Shown one piece after another: positions 25,982 through 33,752 of a stretch of 64,000 bases of DNA. The DNA is from Fictibacillus solisalsi (GTDB taxonomy: Bacteria; Bacillota; Bacilli; Bacillales; Fictibacillaceae), in assembly GCF_900103485.1 (NCBI RefSeq), contig NZ_FNHW01000001.1, positions 1-64,000 of the forward strand, given 5' to 3'. Within the stretch, counting starts at the first letter, position 1. Every line of letters starts with the position of its first letter. The translations under genes and the position numbers were made by a program. The notes beneath the pieces were generated by a model. The model saw only the letters and a program-made list of their open reading frames with translations, did not search any database and was not told where the DNA came from.

Positions 25982-27148
25982 ACCTGCTTCTGAAAAACGT
26001 TCAGCCCGTGCCCGATAGAACTGGTAAAGCACAAGGGCAATGATTGATAACACGATACCTGAAATATAAGGCAGCCCTGCAGCTTTGGCAAACAGCCAGC
26101 CCCCAAGAGGGGGACCGATAATCCGACCGAGTGAATCGAAGGAAGACAGCAGGCCGGTAACACTGCCATGACCCGAGGAGGAGGTTTTTGTCAGAAGGGC
26201 GGACACACTTGGACGAATGACGCCATTTCCAATTCCGAAAATGGACAGGAAGATAGCAGCCGTCGTGAAGTTATGGACAAGAAGAATCAAGCCAAATCCG
26301 ACTGCGGAGAGAACAATTCCCCCCTGAATGACCTTTCCTTCTCCATACTTTTTCGTTAAACGGCCGACAAGTCCCCCTTGCACAAGAGCACCTGCAAACC
26401 CCATGATCATGAAGATGTATCCAAGGTGATTCGTATCAAGTCCCGCTTTTTTTGCGGCAAAATAAGCAAAGGTAGCTTCGAGTCCTGATAAAGAAAGTGA
26501 AATAAACAGCTGCAGAACGAAAAGGATTGAAACCGCACCCTTGAACGCTTCCCACCTGGATGCGCTTTTTCCATTTCCGGTCGTTCTCATGTCTTTTGGC
26601 AGTGATTCCTTTAATACAAAAAGAACCAGAAAGAACGTAATGAGCGAAGACGCTCCGGCAAGATAAAAGGGAGTGTTCAGACTGGACTCGGAAAAAATAC
26701 CGCCAATAGCCGGTCCAAAAATGAACCCAAGGCCAACGGCAGCTCCGACAATGCCCATGCCTTTCCCCCGGTTTTCAGGGGTTGTAATATCCGCCACGTA
26801 GGCCATCGTTGTCGGCATATTTGCAGAAGACAGCAGTCCCCCGGCAATGCGGGCCGCAAACAGCATCCAAAGCTGGCTGGAAACAGCCATTAAAAAGAAA
26901 GAAAGAGCCAGCCCGGCGATCCCGATCAGCATAACCGGCTTTCGTCCAATCCGGTCAGAAATCCGGCCCCAAACCGGGGCGAAAAGCAGCTGCATCAAAG
27001 AATATACAGCCATCAGAAAGCCGAGCTGTGCAGGACTTGCGCCGACCTTTTCCGCAAAAAAAGGAAGGACAGGAATAATGATTCCGAATCCAACCATTAC
27101 TAAAAACATCACTAAAAATAAGATTGGCAACGCTTTTTTATTTTCCAA
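25979..27148 (-). CDS. MFS multidrug/efflux-type transporter
   Basis: The 389-residue protein has about 12 membrane helices and the MFS motif A between helices 2 and 3, GRISDRIGRKPVM. The antiporter motif C of drug/proton antiporters is visible as GAAVGLGFIFGPAIGG. It therefore fits the DHA1 family (Bmr/TetA-like). The start is a TTG at 27148 with GGGGGGATT 9 bases upstream. Substrate is unknown. It shares direction with the EamA gene, with about 100 bases between, so a common transcript is possible. Confidence 0.88.
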   Translation of the reverse strand: MENKKALPILFLVMFLVMVGFGIIIPVLPFFAEKVGASPAQLGFLMAVYSLMQLLFAPVWGRISDRIGRKPVMLIGIAGLALSFFLMAVSSQLWMLFAARIAGGLLSSANMPTTMAYVADITTPENRGKGMGIVGAAVGLGFIFGPAIGGIFSESSLNTPFYLAGASSLITFFLVLFVLKESLPKDMRTTGNGKSASRWEAFKGAVSILFVLQLFISLSLSGLEATFAYFAAKKAGLDTNHLGYIFMIMGFAGALVQGGLVGRLTKKYGEGKVIQGGIVLSAVGFGLILLVHNFTTAAIFLSIFGIGNGVIRPSVSALLTKTSSSGHGSVTGLLSSFDSLGRIIGPPLGGWLFAKAAGLPYISGIVLSIIALVLYQFYRARAERFSEAG

Positions 27149-27246
27149 TCTCAGAATCCCCCCTGATGAGATCGTTCATCTTTTTCTCTGTTCTTTTATT
27201 AACTCTATTAACGTACCTCTTTTGTTTCTTTTAATCAACTAACAGC

Positions 27247-28161
27247 CTATACATTTTGAGGAACGGAAGCTTCTTTTATGTGATCGGGAACCCTGCTTGT
27301 TTTTAAGAAAATGTACAAGCCGGTGCAAACCAGAAAACCGCCGGCTCCCTGAAAGAGGGAGATACTTTCATTCAGCATGAAATAAGCCAGGATGCTTGCG
27401 CCCACCGGTTCGCCAAGGATATTGACGGAGATGGTGGTTGCACTTACATAATTCATCAGCCAGTTGAACAGCACATGCCCGAATACAGTAGGGATAATGG
27501 CCAACAAAAAGAAGATGAGCCAGTCGTGGCCTCCATATCCAGTCATGGGAATGCCGGCAGCCCCATTATACATCGCAAACACAAGGACAGCTGAAATAAA
27601 CACGACAAGGCTGTAGAAAAAAGAAGGGATATGACGCAATAAGTGCTGTCCGATAAGCATATGTACAGCTACGGCAAGCGTGCCGAATAGGGAAAGTAAA
27701 TCCCCCAGCAAGTTTTCAGCAGAAATTCCGATATCCCCCCATCCGATAAGAGCGGCACCGCAAATTGCAACCGCCATTCCCATAAGAGAGGCAGAGGATG
27801 TTCGTTCTTTAAACAAGAAAAAAGCTCCGATTAAAACAAACACCGGCTGCAATGCCAGAATAATGGTAGAACTTGCCACCGTAGTCAGCTTGAGTGAGCC
27901 CATCCATAAAAGGAAATGAAGGGCAAGAAAAGTTCCGGATAAAAAAAGAAGCAGCCACTGTTTGGGTTGAATCAGTTTAGCTTTCTTCCATTGATTTTTT
28001 GTAAATGGAAGCATGAAAAGAATCGTAAACAGCAGACGGTACATGCCCTGAACAGAAACAGGAGCATCAGAGAGTTTCACAAAAATAGAAGAAAACGATA
28101 CGGCAACAATGCCGACAATCAGCGGAATAAAAACCGGAATGGGACATTTTGTTTTTTCCAT
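27247..28161 (-). CDS. EamA/DMT-family transporter
   Basis: This protein of about 304 residues has ten transmembrane helices in two EamA repeats (first about 10-140, second about 155-285), the drug/metabolite transporter layout. Members export amino acids or metabolites. The ATG at 28161 follows GGAGG by 5 bases; an ATG 15 bases upstream would swallow that site. Its terminator is not obvious, so read-through into the MFS gene is possible. Confidence 0.85.
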   Translation of the reverse strand: MEKTKCPIPVFIPLIVGIVAVSFSSIFVKLSDAPVSVQGMYRLLFTILFMLPFTKNQWKKAKLIQPKQWLLLFLSGTFLALHFLLWMGSLKLTTVASSTIILALQPVFVLIGAFFLFKERTSSASLMGMAVAICGAALIGWGDIGISAENLLGDLLSLFGTLAVAVHMLIGQHLLRHIPSFFYSLVVFISAVLVFAMYNGAAGIPMTGYGGHDWLIFFLLAIIPTVFGHVLFNWLMNYVSATTISVNILGEPVGASILAYFMLNESISLFQGAGGFLVCTGLYIFLKTSRVPDHIKEASVPQNV

Positions 28162-28261
28162 GGAGGCCTCCAGCATATACTCGATTTATCTATAAGAAGT
28201 ATACAAGATTTCTGACAAAAAGCACCAAGATTCTGAAAAGATATTGCATCCATTCCAAATA

Positions 28262-28291
28262 AAAGCCAGTTCCAAATATGGAACCGGGCTT
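28262..28291 (-). terminator. Rho-independent terminator retained after a pseudogene
   Basis: On the minus strand AGCCCGGTTCCA pairs with TGGAACTGGCT, followed by T residues. It lies about 25 bases beyond the TspO-like remnant. Confidence 0.75.
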
Positions 28292-28314
28292 CTGGCGTTT
28301 ACAGGAGCTATTTA

Positions 28315-28548
28315 TTATGTGCGTTGTTTACAGGAAAAGTTTCCGCTGAAAAGGCGGCAAAGCGCATGAATGGCAAGTACGCCTGCCACCATCAGGGCAG
28401 AAAGCCGTCGTACAGAGAACATTGTACTGATCCGTGAACTGGTCTGTCGTTTTTCCATTCAGGGAAGAGCATTGGCCAGGTAATTAACAGCGAGAACGAG
28501 AGCCAGTCCTGAAGCATTGGAAAATGAGCGTATCAAATCTGATTTCAT
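28315..28548 (-). pseudogene. Remnant of a TspO/MBR-type tryptophan-rich membrane protein
   Basis: An intact ribosome binding site (AAAGGAG) and ATG lead into MKSDLIRSF...NYLANALP, which stops after 29 codons. The next frame continues directly with LNGKTTDQFTDQYNVL. NYLANALPLNGKTT matches the N-terminus of TspO/MBR-family proteins. A further frame change follows, and the rest of the roughly 160-250-residue protein, including its tryptophan-rich helices, is missing. The retained ribosome binding site and terminator suggest recent decay. Confidence 0.55.
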
Positions 28549-28693
28549 AGTATAGTCTCCTTTCAGCTGTCAGTCATGTCTTAGCAGTACCCTTTGCAAA
28601 AAGGTTCAAGCGGGTTCAAGGAATAAAGCATCCGAAAGAGAATTATGTACTTCAAGCATGACATAAAAAGGAAAAGCCAGGAGGTAAAAATTG

Positions 28694-29428
28694 ATGAGAA
28701 AACTCGCAAATGGTGCAGCCATGCTTGATGTGAATGTGAACGGAATGCTGATTCATCCGGTCCTTGTCTGGGACGAGAAATCTGCCGTTTTGATCGACAC
28801 AGGTGTGCCAGGCCAGCTGCAAAACCTTCGGAAAGAAATGGAGACGGCTGGTGTTCCCTTCCAAAATCTTACGCATGTTATTCTAACGCATCAGGACATT
28901 GACCATATCGGCAGCCTGCCAGAACTGCAGGATGCCCTTGGAGAATCTCTTACTGTATATGCACATGAAAACGACCGGCCGTTTATTGAAGGTGATAAGC
29001 CTTTAATAAAAACCGACCGCAGCCGGCTCACTGATGCAGAATTTGAGGCTCTTCCCGAGATGGCCAAAGCATTCTATGAAACACCGGCACCGGCTTCCAA
29101 GGTGCATATTCCGTTAAAAGGCGGAGAGGAACTTGAATTGGCAGGCGGCATATCTGTTATTTTAACCCCGGGGCATACACCTGGCCATATCGGCCTCTAC
29201 CTGAGAAAAAGTAACGTGTTGGTTGCTGGAGATTCAATGTACAGCATTAATGGTGTCTTGTACGGACCCCACAAGGAAACGGCGCTGGATTTGGAAGAGG
29301 CCGAGAAATCCATCCAGCACTATGCCATTTATCATGTAGAACAGATTGTTTGTTATCATGGGGGGCTCTGCAGCGAAAACGCTGGGGAACAGCTGCAAAA
29401 ATTGATCCATCAAACCTCTCAAGCATAA
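28694..29428 (+). CDS. MBL-fold metallo-hydrolase
   Basis: This 244-residue metallo-beta-lactamase fold protein has the metal-binding motif THQDIDHIG (residues 65-72), in which Asp68 takes the place of the second His of HxHxDH. That variant is common in the YflN-like subgroup. Other ligands are in PGHTPGHIGLY and VAGDSMYS, with a late His in VCYHGG. AGGAGG lies 9 bases before the ATG. The substrate is unknown; relatives include lactonases and glyoxalase II. The gene is monocistronic. Confidence 0.88.
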   Translation: MRKLANGAAMLDVNVNGMLIHPVLVWDEKSAVLIDTGVPGQLQNLRKEMETAGVPFQNLTHVILTHQDIDHIGSLPELQDALGESLTVYAHENDRPFIEGDKPLIKTDRSRLTDAEFEALPEMAKAFYETPAPASKVHIPLKGGEELELAGGISVILTPGHTPGHIGLYLRKSNVLVAGDSMYSINGVLYGPHKETALDLEEAEKSIQHYAIYHVEQIVCYHGGLCSENAGEQLQKLIHQTSQA

Positions 29429-29468
29429 AAAAAGCAGTCCATGGCTATGGCCCTGGACTGCTTTTTTT
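29426..29468. terminator. Bidirectional terminator
   Basis: The stem AAAGCAGTCCA/TGGACTGCTTT has A and T runs on either side and lies between the convergent MBL and FG-GAP-like genes. Confidence 0.88.
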
Positions 29469-30258
29469 AGTTCGCTTTGTGGACACTGCTGCTGACAAGT
29501 TCCCAGCGCATAAATTTATATTTCCAGATCGAGTCGGCAAAGGCTACAGAATCGCCATTGGCAATTCCAGATATGCGCTGGACGCCCCGCAGTTCAAACA
29601 CACCGTCTCCGTTCACATCCAAAGGGGTCAGCATGCTGAATTTATTTGCAGAGATTTTGATGGGTTTAATGAGTGTCCCGTTTTTATACACCTCGGATGT
29701 TTCATATTTTTGTTTTCGTTCAGCCAGGTTGATGGATGTAATTTTACCGGTGTTTTTAACCAGAATTGTGGCGTGATAACCGTCCGTAAATCGTCCGCTG
29801 ATCCCGAGAGAAGAAGGAACCGGGATTTCAACAACATGGTTGTTCTTTGATGAAACCAAATGGAAAACAGAGGTGCCGCCCCGTCCTCCGGTTTCCGCTG
29901 AAATATAGGTTTCCGGAATACGGTCGCCATTAAAATCAAAGAATTGAATGTTTGGGTGATATCCACCATCATTTAAATTCAACGTGGTAAAACGGCGGGT
30001 AGCCCCGTCCTGAAAAATCAGGAAAAGATTTTCCGAATATATATTTTCCTGCTTTTCCTTCTCACCCATTAATGTGACAATATCGGGCCGTTTGTCTCCC
30101 GTTACATCCATTTTCCGCTGATCGATCACGAAAATGGATGAACCACTTTTGCTATCAATGTTTTCTGTCTGTGGGTCGAGCGGGGTGGCATGTATGGGTG
30201 AACCAGCAGTAATCAGCAGGATGAGGAAAAGAAGCAGATTAAAAAAGATAGACTTCAC
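29467..30258 (-). CDS. Exported FG-GAP/VCBS-repeat-like protein
   Basis: The 263-residue product begins with a signal peptide (residues 1-24, ending AxA-like IHATP). The mature part contains calcium-loop-like motifs DVTGDKRPDIV, DFNGDRIPETY and DVNGDGVFEL spaced as in FG-GAP/VCBS beta-propeller repeats. Such proteins are usually cell-surface or secreted binding proteins. The upstream region has an AAGGAGG site. The gene is monocistronic and its ligand is unknown. Confidence 0.75.
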   Translation of the reverse strand: MKSIFFNLLLFLILLITAGSPIHATPLDPQTENIDSKSGSSIFVIDQRKMDVTGDKRPDIVTLMGEKEKQENIYSENLFLIFQDGATRRFTTLNLNDGGYHPNIQFFDFNGDRIPETYISAETGGRGGTSVFHLVSSKNNHVVEIPVPSSLGISGRFTDGYHATILVKNTGKITSINLAERKQKYETSEVYKNGTLIKPIKISANKFSMLTPLDVNGDGVFELRGVQRISGIANGDSVAFADSIWKYKFMRWELVSSSVHKAN

Positions 30259-30413
30259 GTGTGTTGCCTCCTTTTTGCCTTCTTGGCTTTAATATGCGGA
30301 AAACATTGGCATATCATACCGGGATATGTTGTTTAATGTAAAAAAAATGAAATGATCTTTTACGGATTAACCGAAGATTAATCTGGGTATAGAAGCGTAA
30401 GGAGGTAATAACA

Positions 30414-30686
30414 ATGAAACAAACAGCCAGTATGAAACCATGGATTCTAGTTGGGCTGAGCACCTCTGCAGCAGCGGTTTGGTTATCATCCAAGCCGAAC
30501 AGAATACGCACGAAATTAGCATTCAATACCATCAAAAGAAAAATAAGGCCTGACTATTCTTGTAAAACAAAAGTGTTGCCCATTGATAAAGGCGGCCAGC
30601 CGGATCCCAGTGACTATGAAGATTCAAAAATGGTTTCCGAAGGTTCTGCCTACGGAGTCCAATATTTTAATGAAAAAAAGCAGTGA
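30414..30686 (+). CDS. Small conserved protein with N-terminal membrane segment
   Basis: The 90-residue protein follows an AAGGAGGTAA site. It has a single hydrophobic segment (about residues 9-24) and a soluble basic then acidic tail containing DSKMVSEGSAYGVQYFNEK. The tail looks like a conserved motif of a small Bacillus family (possibly YbyB-like), but I cannot assign a function. It is probably monocistronic. Confidence 0.6.
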   Translation: MKQTASMKPWILVGLSTSAAAVWLSSKPNRIRTKLAFNTIKRKIRPDYSCKTKVLPIDKGGQPDPSDYEDSKMVSEGSAYGVQYFNEKKQ

Positions 30687-30737
30687 AATAGTACAAAACC
30701 ATTACGTTTTATTACAGCATCATGACATCAGCTAAGT

Positions 30738-30788
30738 TCACCTCATCCGTATGTTATATTATGTTGAAATAACATACGGATGAGGTGA
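30738..30788 (+). promoter_or_regulatory. Perfect 20-bp inverted repeat enclosing a ribosome binding site
   Basis: Arms at 30738-30757 and 30769-30788 are exact reverse complements (20/20) with an 11-base loop. The 3' arm contains the Shine-Dalgarno GAGGTGA of the gene starting at 30794. In RNA this would form a long stable hairpin hiding the ribosome binding site. There is no T run after it, so it is not a simple terminator. In DNA it could also be an operator. Confidence 0.85.
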
Positions 30789-30793
30789 TTTAC

Positions 30794-31174
30794 ATGAAAA
30801 CAAAAATTTTCATCTTAACCGCAATCCTTTTGTTTGTCACTTGTACGGCGTATGCAGCCGAATCCATCAGCTTGAAATCATCGGGCGGAGATAAAACATC
30901 ATCTTCTGCGACATTTGATGGTTCCTATGCTACCATTTCTATTAAAAAGACTTCAGGCAGCGGAAAAATCAAGCTGGAGCTTTGGAAAAAGCACTTATTC
31001 TTTAGGAATGAAAAAGTTGGACAGACGGCTTGGGTAAGCAGTAAAGGAGTAGGCTACCAAAAGGTTTTTAATCTTGAAGATTCCGGTAATTACTATCTTA
31101 AAGTAGTAGATTCTGGAAAAGCAGGCGGCAATGGAATTGCTGTCAATTATAAAGCCACCTCATTTTTGCAATGA
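30794..31174 (+). CDS. Small secreted protein of unknown function (126 aa)
   Basis: The N-terminus is a classic signal peptide (MKTKIFILTAILLFVTC...AYAAE, cleavage near residue 22). The mature part of about 105 residues is rich in Ser, Lys and Gly with alternating beta-type hydrophobics (SATFDGSYATISIKKTSGSGKIKLELW). No family is recognised. The ATG at 30794 follows GAGGTGA, which is buried in the inverted repeat at 30738-30788, so translation may be switched. A strong terminator follows. Confidence 0.7.
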   Translation: MKTKIFILTAILLFVTCTAYAAESISLKSSGGDKTSSSATFDGSYATISIKKTSGSGKIKLELWKKHLFFRNEKVGQTAWVSSKGVGYQKVFNLEDSGNYYLKVVDSGKAGGNGIAVNYKATSFLQ

Positions 31175-31183
31175 GATACTTAG

Positions 31184-31225
31184 AAAAACGGAAGCGAAGG
31201 TCTCCAGACCTTCGCTTCCGTTTTT
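31184..31225. terminator. Bidirectional terminator
   Basis: A near-perfect 20-bp stem (AAAAACGGAAGCGAAGGTCT and its complement) ends in T residues in both directions. It serves the secreted protein gene and the convergent coat-like gene. Confidence 0.9.
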
Positions 31226-31293
31226 CAGTTGCATACAAGAAATCCGAAAAAGTGACAAAAGAAAGAGAATACATCTCTGTATTCTCCAGTCCG

Positions 31294-31662
31294 TCATCTT
31301 TCTCCCGGGTAAAATTTTTCACCCAGTTCCCAGGATTCTACAAGCTTGTAGGCTGTTTGCTGCGGATAGCCCATCCCGTACAAATAAGCCATGGCGGCTG
31401 TCTCCCGCAAAGCATGTTCATAGGAGGTTTTTGGCGCCTCGGCCAAGCCCCGCTGAACAAACCATTCGACCGACGTCATGGTAGATAATTTTAAGGGATT
31501 GTTGTATGGTGTGTAGTAACTTCCTCCCGGCATCCCCGGGTATCCTGCACCGGCGCCAGGCGCAGCCCCTGGCATACCACCAGGGATGGCGCCAGGCATT
31601 CCTCCAGTCGCTGCGGGAAAGGGCATGGGACCGGGGTAAGGTGGATATGGATATGGCATCAC
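31294..31662 (-). CDS. Pro/Gly-rich spore-coat-like protein
   Basis: The N-terminal half is a low-complexity Pro/Gly/Met/Tyr stretch (MPYPYPPYPGPMPFP..., then repeated GGMPGA units). The C-terminal half, from about TMTSVEWFVQRGLAEAP, is helical and ordered. GAGGTG lies 8 bases before a GTG at 31662 and 11 before an ATG at 31659. A longer frame to 31695 would begin almost at the transcription start predicted from the sigma-K-like promoter, so it is unlikely. A role in the spore coat is suggested by composition and promoter but not proven. Confidence 0.65.
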   Translation of the reverse strand: MMPYPYPPYPGPMPFPAATGGMPGAIPGGMPGAAPGAGAGYPGMPGGSYYTPYNNPLKLSTMTSVEWFVQRGLAEAPKTSYEHALRETAAMAYLYGMGYPQQTAYKLVESWELGEKFYPGER

Positions 31663-31702
31663 GTTCGGTTCACCTCTTCTGTAAATGGCCTTCATGACAT
31701 TG

Positions 31703-31731
31703 TAGTGTATGCCAACGCCTACTAAACGGTG
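31703..31731 (-). promoter_or_regulatory. Sigma-K/E-like promoter of the coat-like gene
   Basis: On the minus strand CACC is followed after 16 bases by CATACACTA. This matches CATANNNTA (sigma-K) and CATACANT (sigma-E) fully. Spacing and sequence resemble the element at 8010-8039. Confidence 0.5.
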
Positions 31732-31850
31732 CGGGTCGGATGTTTATCAACAGAAACCCATTGAATGATGCTGGATATTTAACCTAATGTAAATTTTAAG
31801 TATAATGGAATGGGTACAATAATTTGAGCATAAAGGCAGGGGAAAGCTGA

Positions 31851-32396
31851 ATGAAAATTTTAGTTATGAACGGCAGCCCGACAGCAGAATCAAGAACAAG
31901 AGGAATCGCTGAATATGCAGCAAACGTTTTGCAGGAAAAAGGGGTGGAAGTGACGTTTTTCGACGCTGGCAAGGATCGTCTTCCATTGTATACAGGCGAT
32001 ACAGCGGAACAGGAAAACGAAGCGGTGCAGAAGTTGATCCAGGCAGCAGATGAAGCACAGGGCTTCTTCATTTGTACACCGGAATACCACAACGGCATGA
32101 GCGGGGCGCTAAAGAATGCGCTTGACTTCCTCACAGGCAATCAATTTAAAAACAAACCGGTGGTGATTACTGCGGCTGCCGGTGGAGGAAAAGGCGGAAT
32201 CAACGCACTGAATAACTTGCGCACAGTAATGAGAGGACTCTACTCATTGGTGATCGCTGATCAGTTTGTGGCAGATCCTATTCATTTTAATGACGAACGC
32301 GAGCTTACAGAAGAACTCGCCACGCTTCGTGTGAATTCGCTAATCGATCAATTGGTGGATCTGACAAAATTGGTATCATCCCATGCTAAAAACTAA
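31851..32396 (+). CDS. NADPH-dependent FMN reductase / azoreductase-type flavodoxin-fold protein
   Basis: The 181-residue protein starts MKILVMNGSPTAESRTRGIAEY, the FMN phosphate-binding loop of the NADPH-dependent FMN reductase family, and has the flavin-contact TPEYHNGMSGALKNALDFLT. Homologues such as B. subtilis YhdA reduce quinones and azo dyes with NADPH. A GGGGAAAGC site precedes the ATG. It is monocistronic, with a terminator directly after the stop. Confidence 0.88.
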   Translation: MKILVMNGSPTAESRTRGIAEYAANVLQEKGVEVTFFDAGKDRLPLYTGDTAEQENEAVQKLIQAADEAQGFFICTPEYHNGMSGALKNALDFLTGNQFKNKPVVITAAAGGGKGGINALNNLRTVMRGLYSLVIADQFVADPIHFNDERELTEELATLRVNSLIDQLVDLTKLVSSHAKN

Positions 32397-32402
32397 AAAA
32401 CA

Positions 32403-32441
32403 AAAAAAGAGGCAGCTTCCCTATGGAACTGCCTCTTTTTT
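32403..32441. terminator. Rho-independent terminator
   Basis: The stem AGAGGCAG/CTGCCTCT is flanked by A and T runs, downstream of the flavodoxin-fold gene and beside a convergent small gene. Confidence 0.85.
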
Positions 32442-32447
32442 CTATGA

Positions 32448-32537
32448 TTATTTAAACCAGCTTGAAAGCTCAAAGTACCAGATGACGCCGAGAAAAAGGA
32501 ATCCAAGCGACAAAACAATGTATTTGACGTATTTCAC
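32448..32537 (-). CDS. Small single-span membrane peptide (29 aa)
   Basis: A GTG start at 32537 has TAGGAG 7 bases upstream. The peptide is KYVKYIVLSLGFLFLGVIWY then FELSSWFK after the initiator: a basic N-terminus, one hydrophobic helix and an aromatic C-terminus. The frame is open further upstream, but no other start has a binding site. It shares a terminator region with the convergent reductase gene. Function unknown. Confidence 0.5.
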   Translation of the reverse strand: MKYVKYIVLSLGFLFLGVIWYFELSSWFK

Positions 32538-32734
32538 AAAGATTCTCCTATCTTTTTTATCAGTATGGCCCAAAAAACCAGAGAATAAAAAAGAGTTGGC
32601 AGGGAACTTTGTATAGTTTTGTAAGTTTATCACTTCTTTTGTTGAATCCCTTCTCAAATGCTTGGTTTTTATAGATAATATCTCTGTGTATCGAATAATG
32701 ATGTTGGAATTGATAGAAAAGGAGAGCATTGTGA

Positions 32735-32902
32735 GTGAGTACTACAGAATATCGCTTAAAAGGACTGTTGGAATCAATTGGAGCAAAGAAGGAAGAACTG
32801 ATCAGGCTGGCTTTTCTCAGAGGGTTTACGAATCATGAGACGGTTCAATGCAGCCAGGAGTTGGATGGCCTGTTGAACGAATATCAAAGAAATTGCTGTT
32901 AA
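32735..32902 (+). CDS. Spo0E-family aspartyl-phosphate phosphatase
   Basis: The 55-residue product forms a helical hairpin with the Spo0E signature SQELD at residues 40-44, preceded by KKEELIRLAFLRGFTNHETV. Spo0E-type proteins dephosphorylate Spo0A-P or related response regulators and delay sporulation. The start is a GTG at 32735, directly after an in-frame TGA, with GGAG 10 bases upstream. Its stop codon overlaps the stop of the convergent minus-strand gene. The exact regulator targeted is unknown. Confidence 0.8.
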   Translation: MSTTEYRLKGLLESIGAKKEELIRLAFLRGFTNHETVQCSQELDGLLNEYQRNCC

Positions 32903-33087
32903 GACAGACTGACAAGCTTCTGGGTTAAAAGATCAACCCGTGTCAGGATAGCCCGTTTGATTAGGACCGGGTGATCGTTCCTGAATTCGCTGAGCAGTCC
33001 CCTGATTTCGGTGACCAGGTCCATCTCGCTTTCAAGAAAAGCAACCGGGTTTACTTGCCTGGGGAAGTTAATGACATTATTTTTCAT
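32899..33087 (-). CDS. Small protein of unknown function (62 aa)
   Basis: The ATG at 33087 has a strong GGAGGTG site. The product (MKNNVINFPRQVNPVAFLES...) is amphipathic and predicted largely helical, with a hydrophilic N-terminus. It ends in an overlap with the Spo0E-like gene: both stops share TTAA at 32899-32902. I do not recognise the family. Helical content and neighbourhood might suggest a small regulator, but that is speculation. Confidence 0.55.
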   Translation of the reverse strand: MKNNVINFPRQVNPVAFLESEMDLVTEIRGLLSEFRNDHPVLIKRAILTRVDLLTQKLVSLS

Positions 33088-33289
33088 CAAAACACCTCCG
33101 CGTAACATACTTCTATTTGCATATATACATTCCATAAAAAAAGCAACATCCCTGCATGAAATTGTAAATGTTTTGAAAAACGTAATTCCAGATTCCATCA
33201 GTAGCAGCCGGTTTGGCCATAACTTATGGTTTTTTGCATTTTTGTAAAAAGGTTTCCTGACAAGTGTAGCTGTTTTATTTTGACCAGTA

Positions 33290-33694
33290 TGAAAGCAAGT
33301 CTATCAACCGGTGAAATCCGCCCTGAGCCAAGGATACAAGAGCACAGCGGTCTACGGTAATGAAGGAGGCGCAGGGCGGGCGATCAAAGATTCGGGCATT
33401 CCGAGGGAAGAGCTGTTTAATACGACGAAGGTGAATGCGACCAAGGTTATGAAACGACAATTGCCGCATTTGAGGAATTATTGAAAGACGCTTCGCAGAA
33501 AACCATGGTGGGTGTGGCACAGGTTATTCTTCGGTATTCTTCGGAGGGATCTTCAAAACAGGGGTGGTTAACACCGTATCCAGGAAAATTCCGAGTTTTT
33601 TGGTTTTGAACTCAAACAGGAAGAACTAGACAACATCAATGTGTGGAATGAAGACCGCCGAATCGGTTCAGACCCTGACAATAATGATTTTTAA
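33290..33694 (+). pseudogene. Aldo/keto reductase pseudogene
   Basis: Pieces of an aldo/keto reductase are recognisable in shifting frames. First comes VKSALSQGYKSTAVYGNE...GRAIKDSGIPREELFNTTKV, then GYETTIAAFEELLKDA, then GVAQVILRY, then FGFELKQEELDNINVW...GSDPDNNDF to a stop. The central barrel, including the IHWP segment and roughly 110-130 residues, is missing. At least two frameshifts are present. No start or ribosome binding site was found. Two other family members lie at 42955 and 63216. Confidence 0.85.
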
Positions 33695-33706
33695 AGAAAT
33701 GGATAG

Positions 33707-33743
33707 TAAAGAGCCGCCGGTAAGGACACCGGCCGGCTCTTTG
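33707..33743. terminator. Rho-independent terminator
   Basis: The stem AGAGCCGCCGGT/ACCGGCCGGCTCT, slightly imperfect, lies just beyond the pepD stop and after the pseudogene. T residues flank it on both strands. Confidence 0.75.
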
Positions 33744-33752
33744 CTATGTTGA

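Noticed and set aside
31663-31695. Longer N-terminus of the Pro/Gly-rich coat-like protein starting at 31695
   Set aside because: It has no ribosome binding site and would start at the transcription start predicted from the sigma-K-like promoter.
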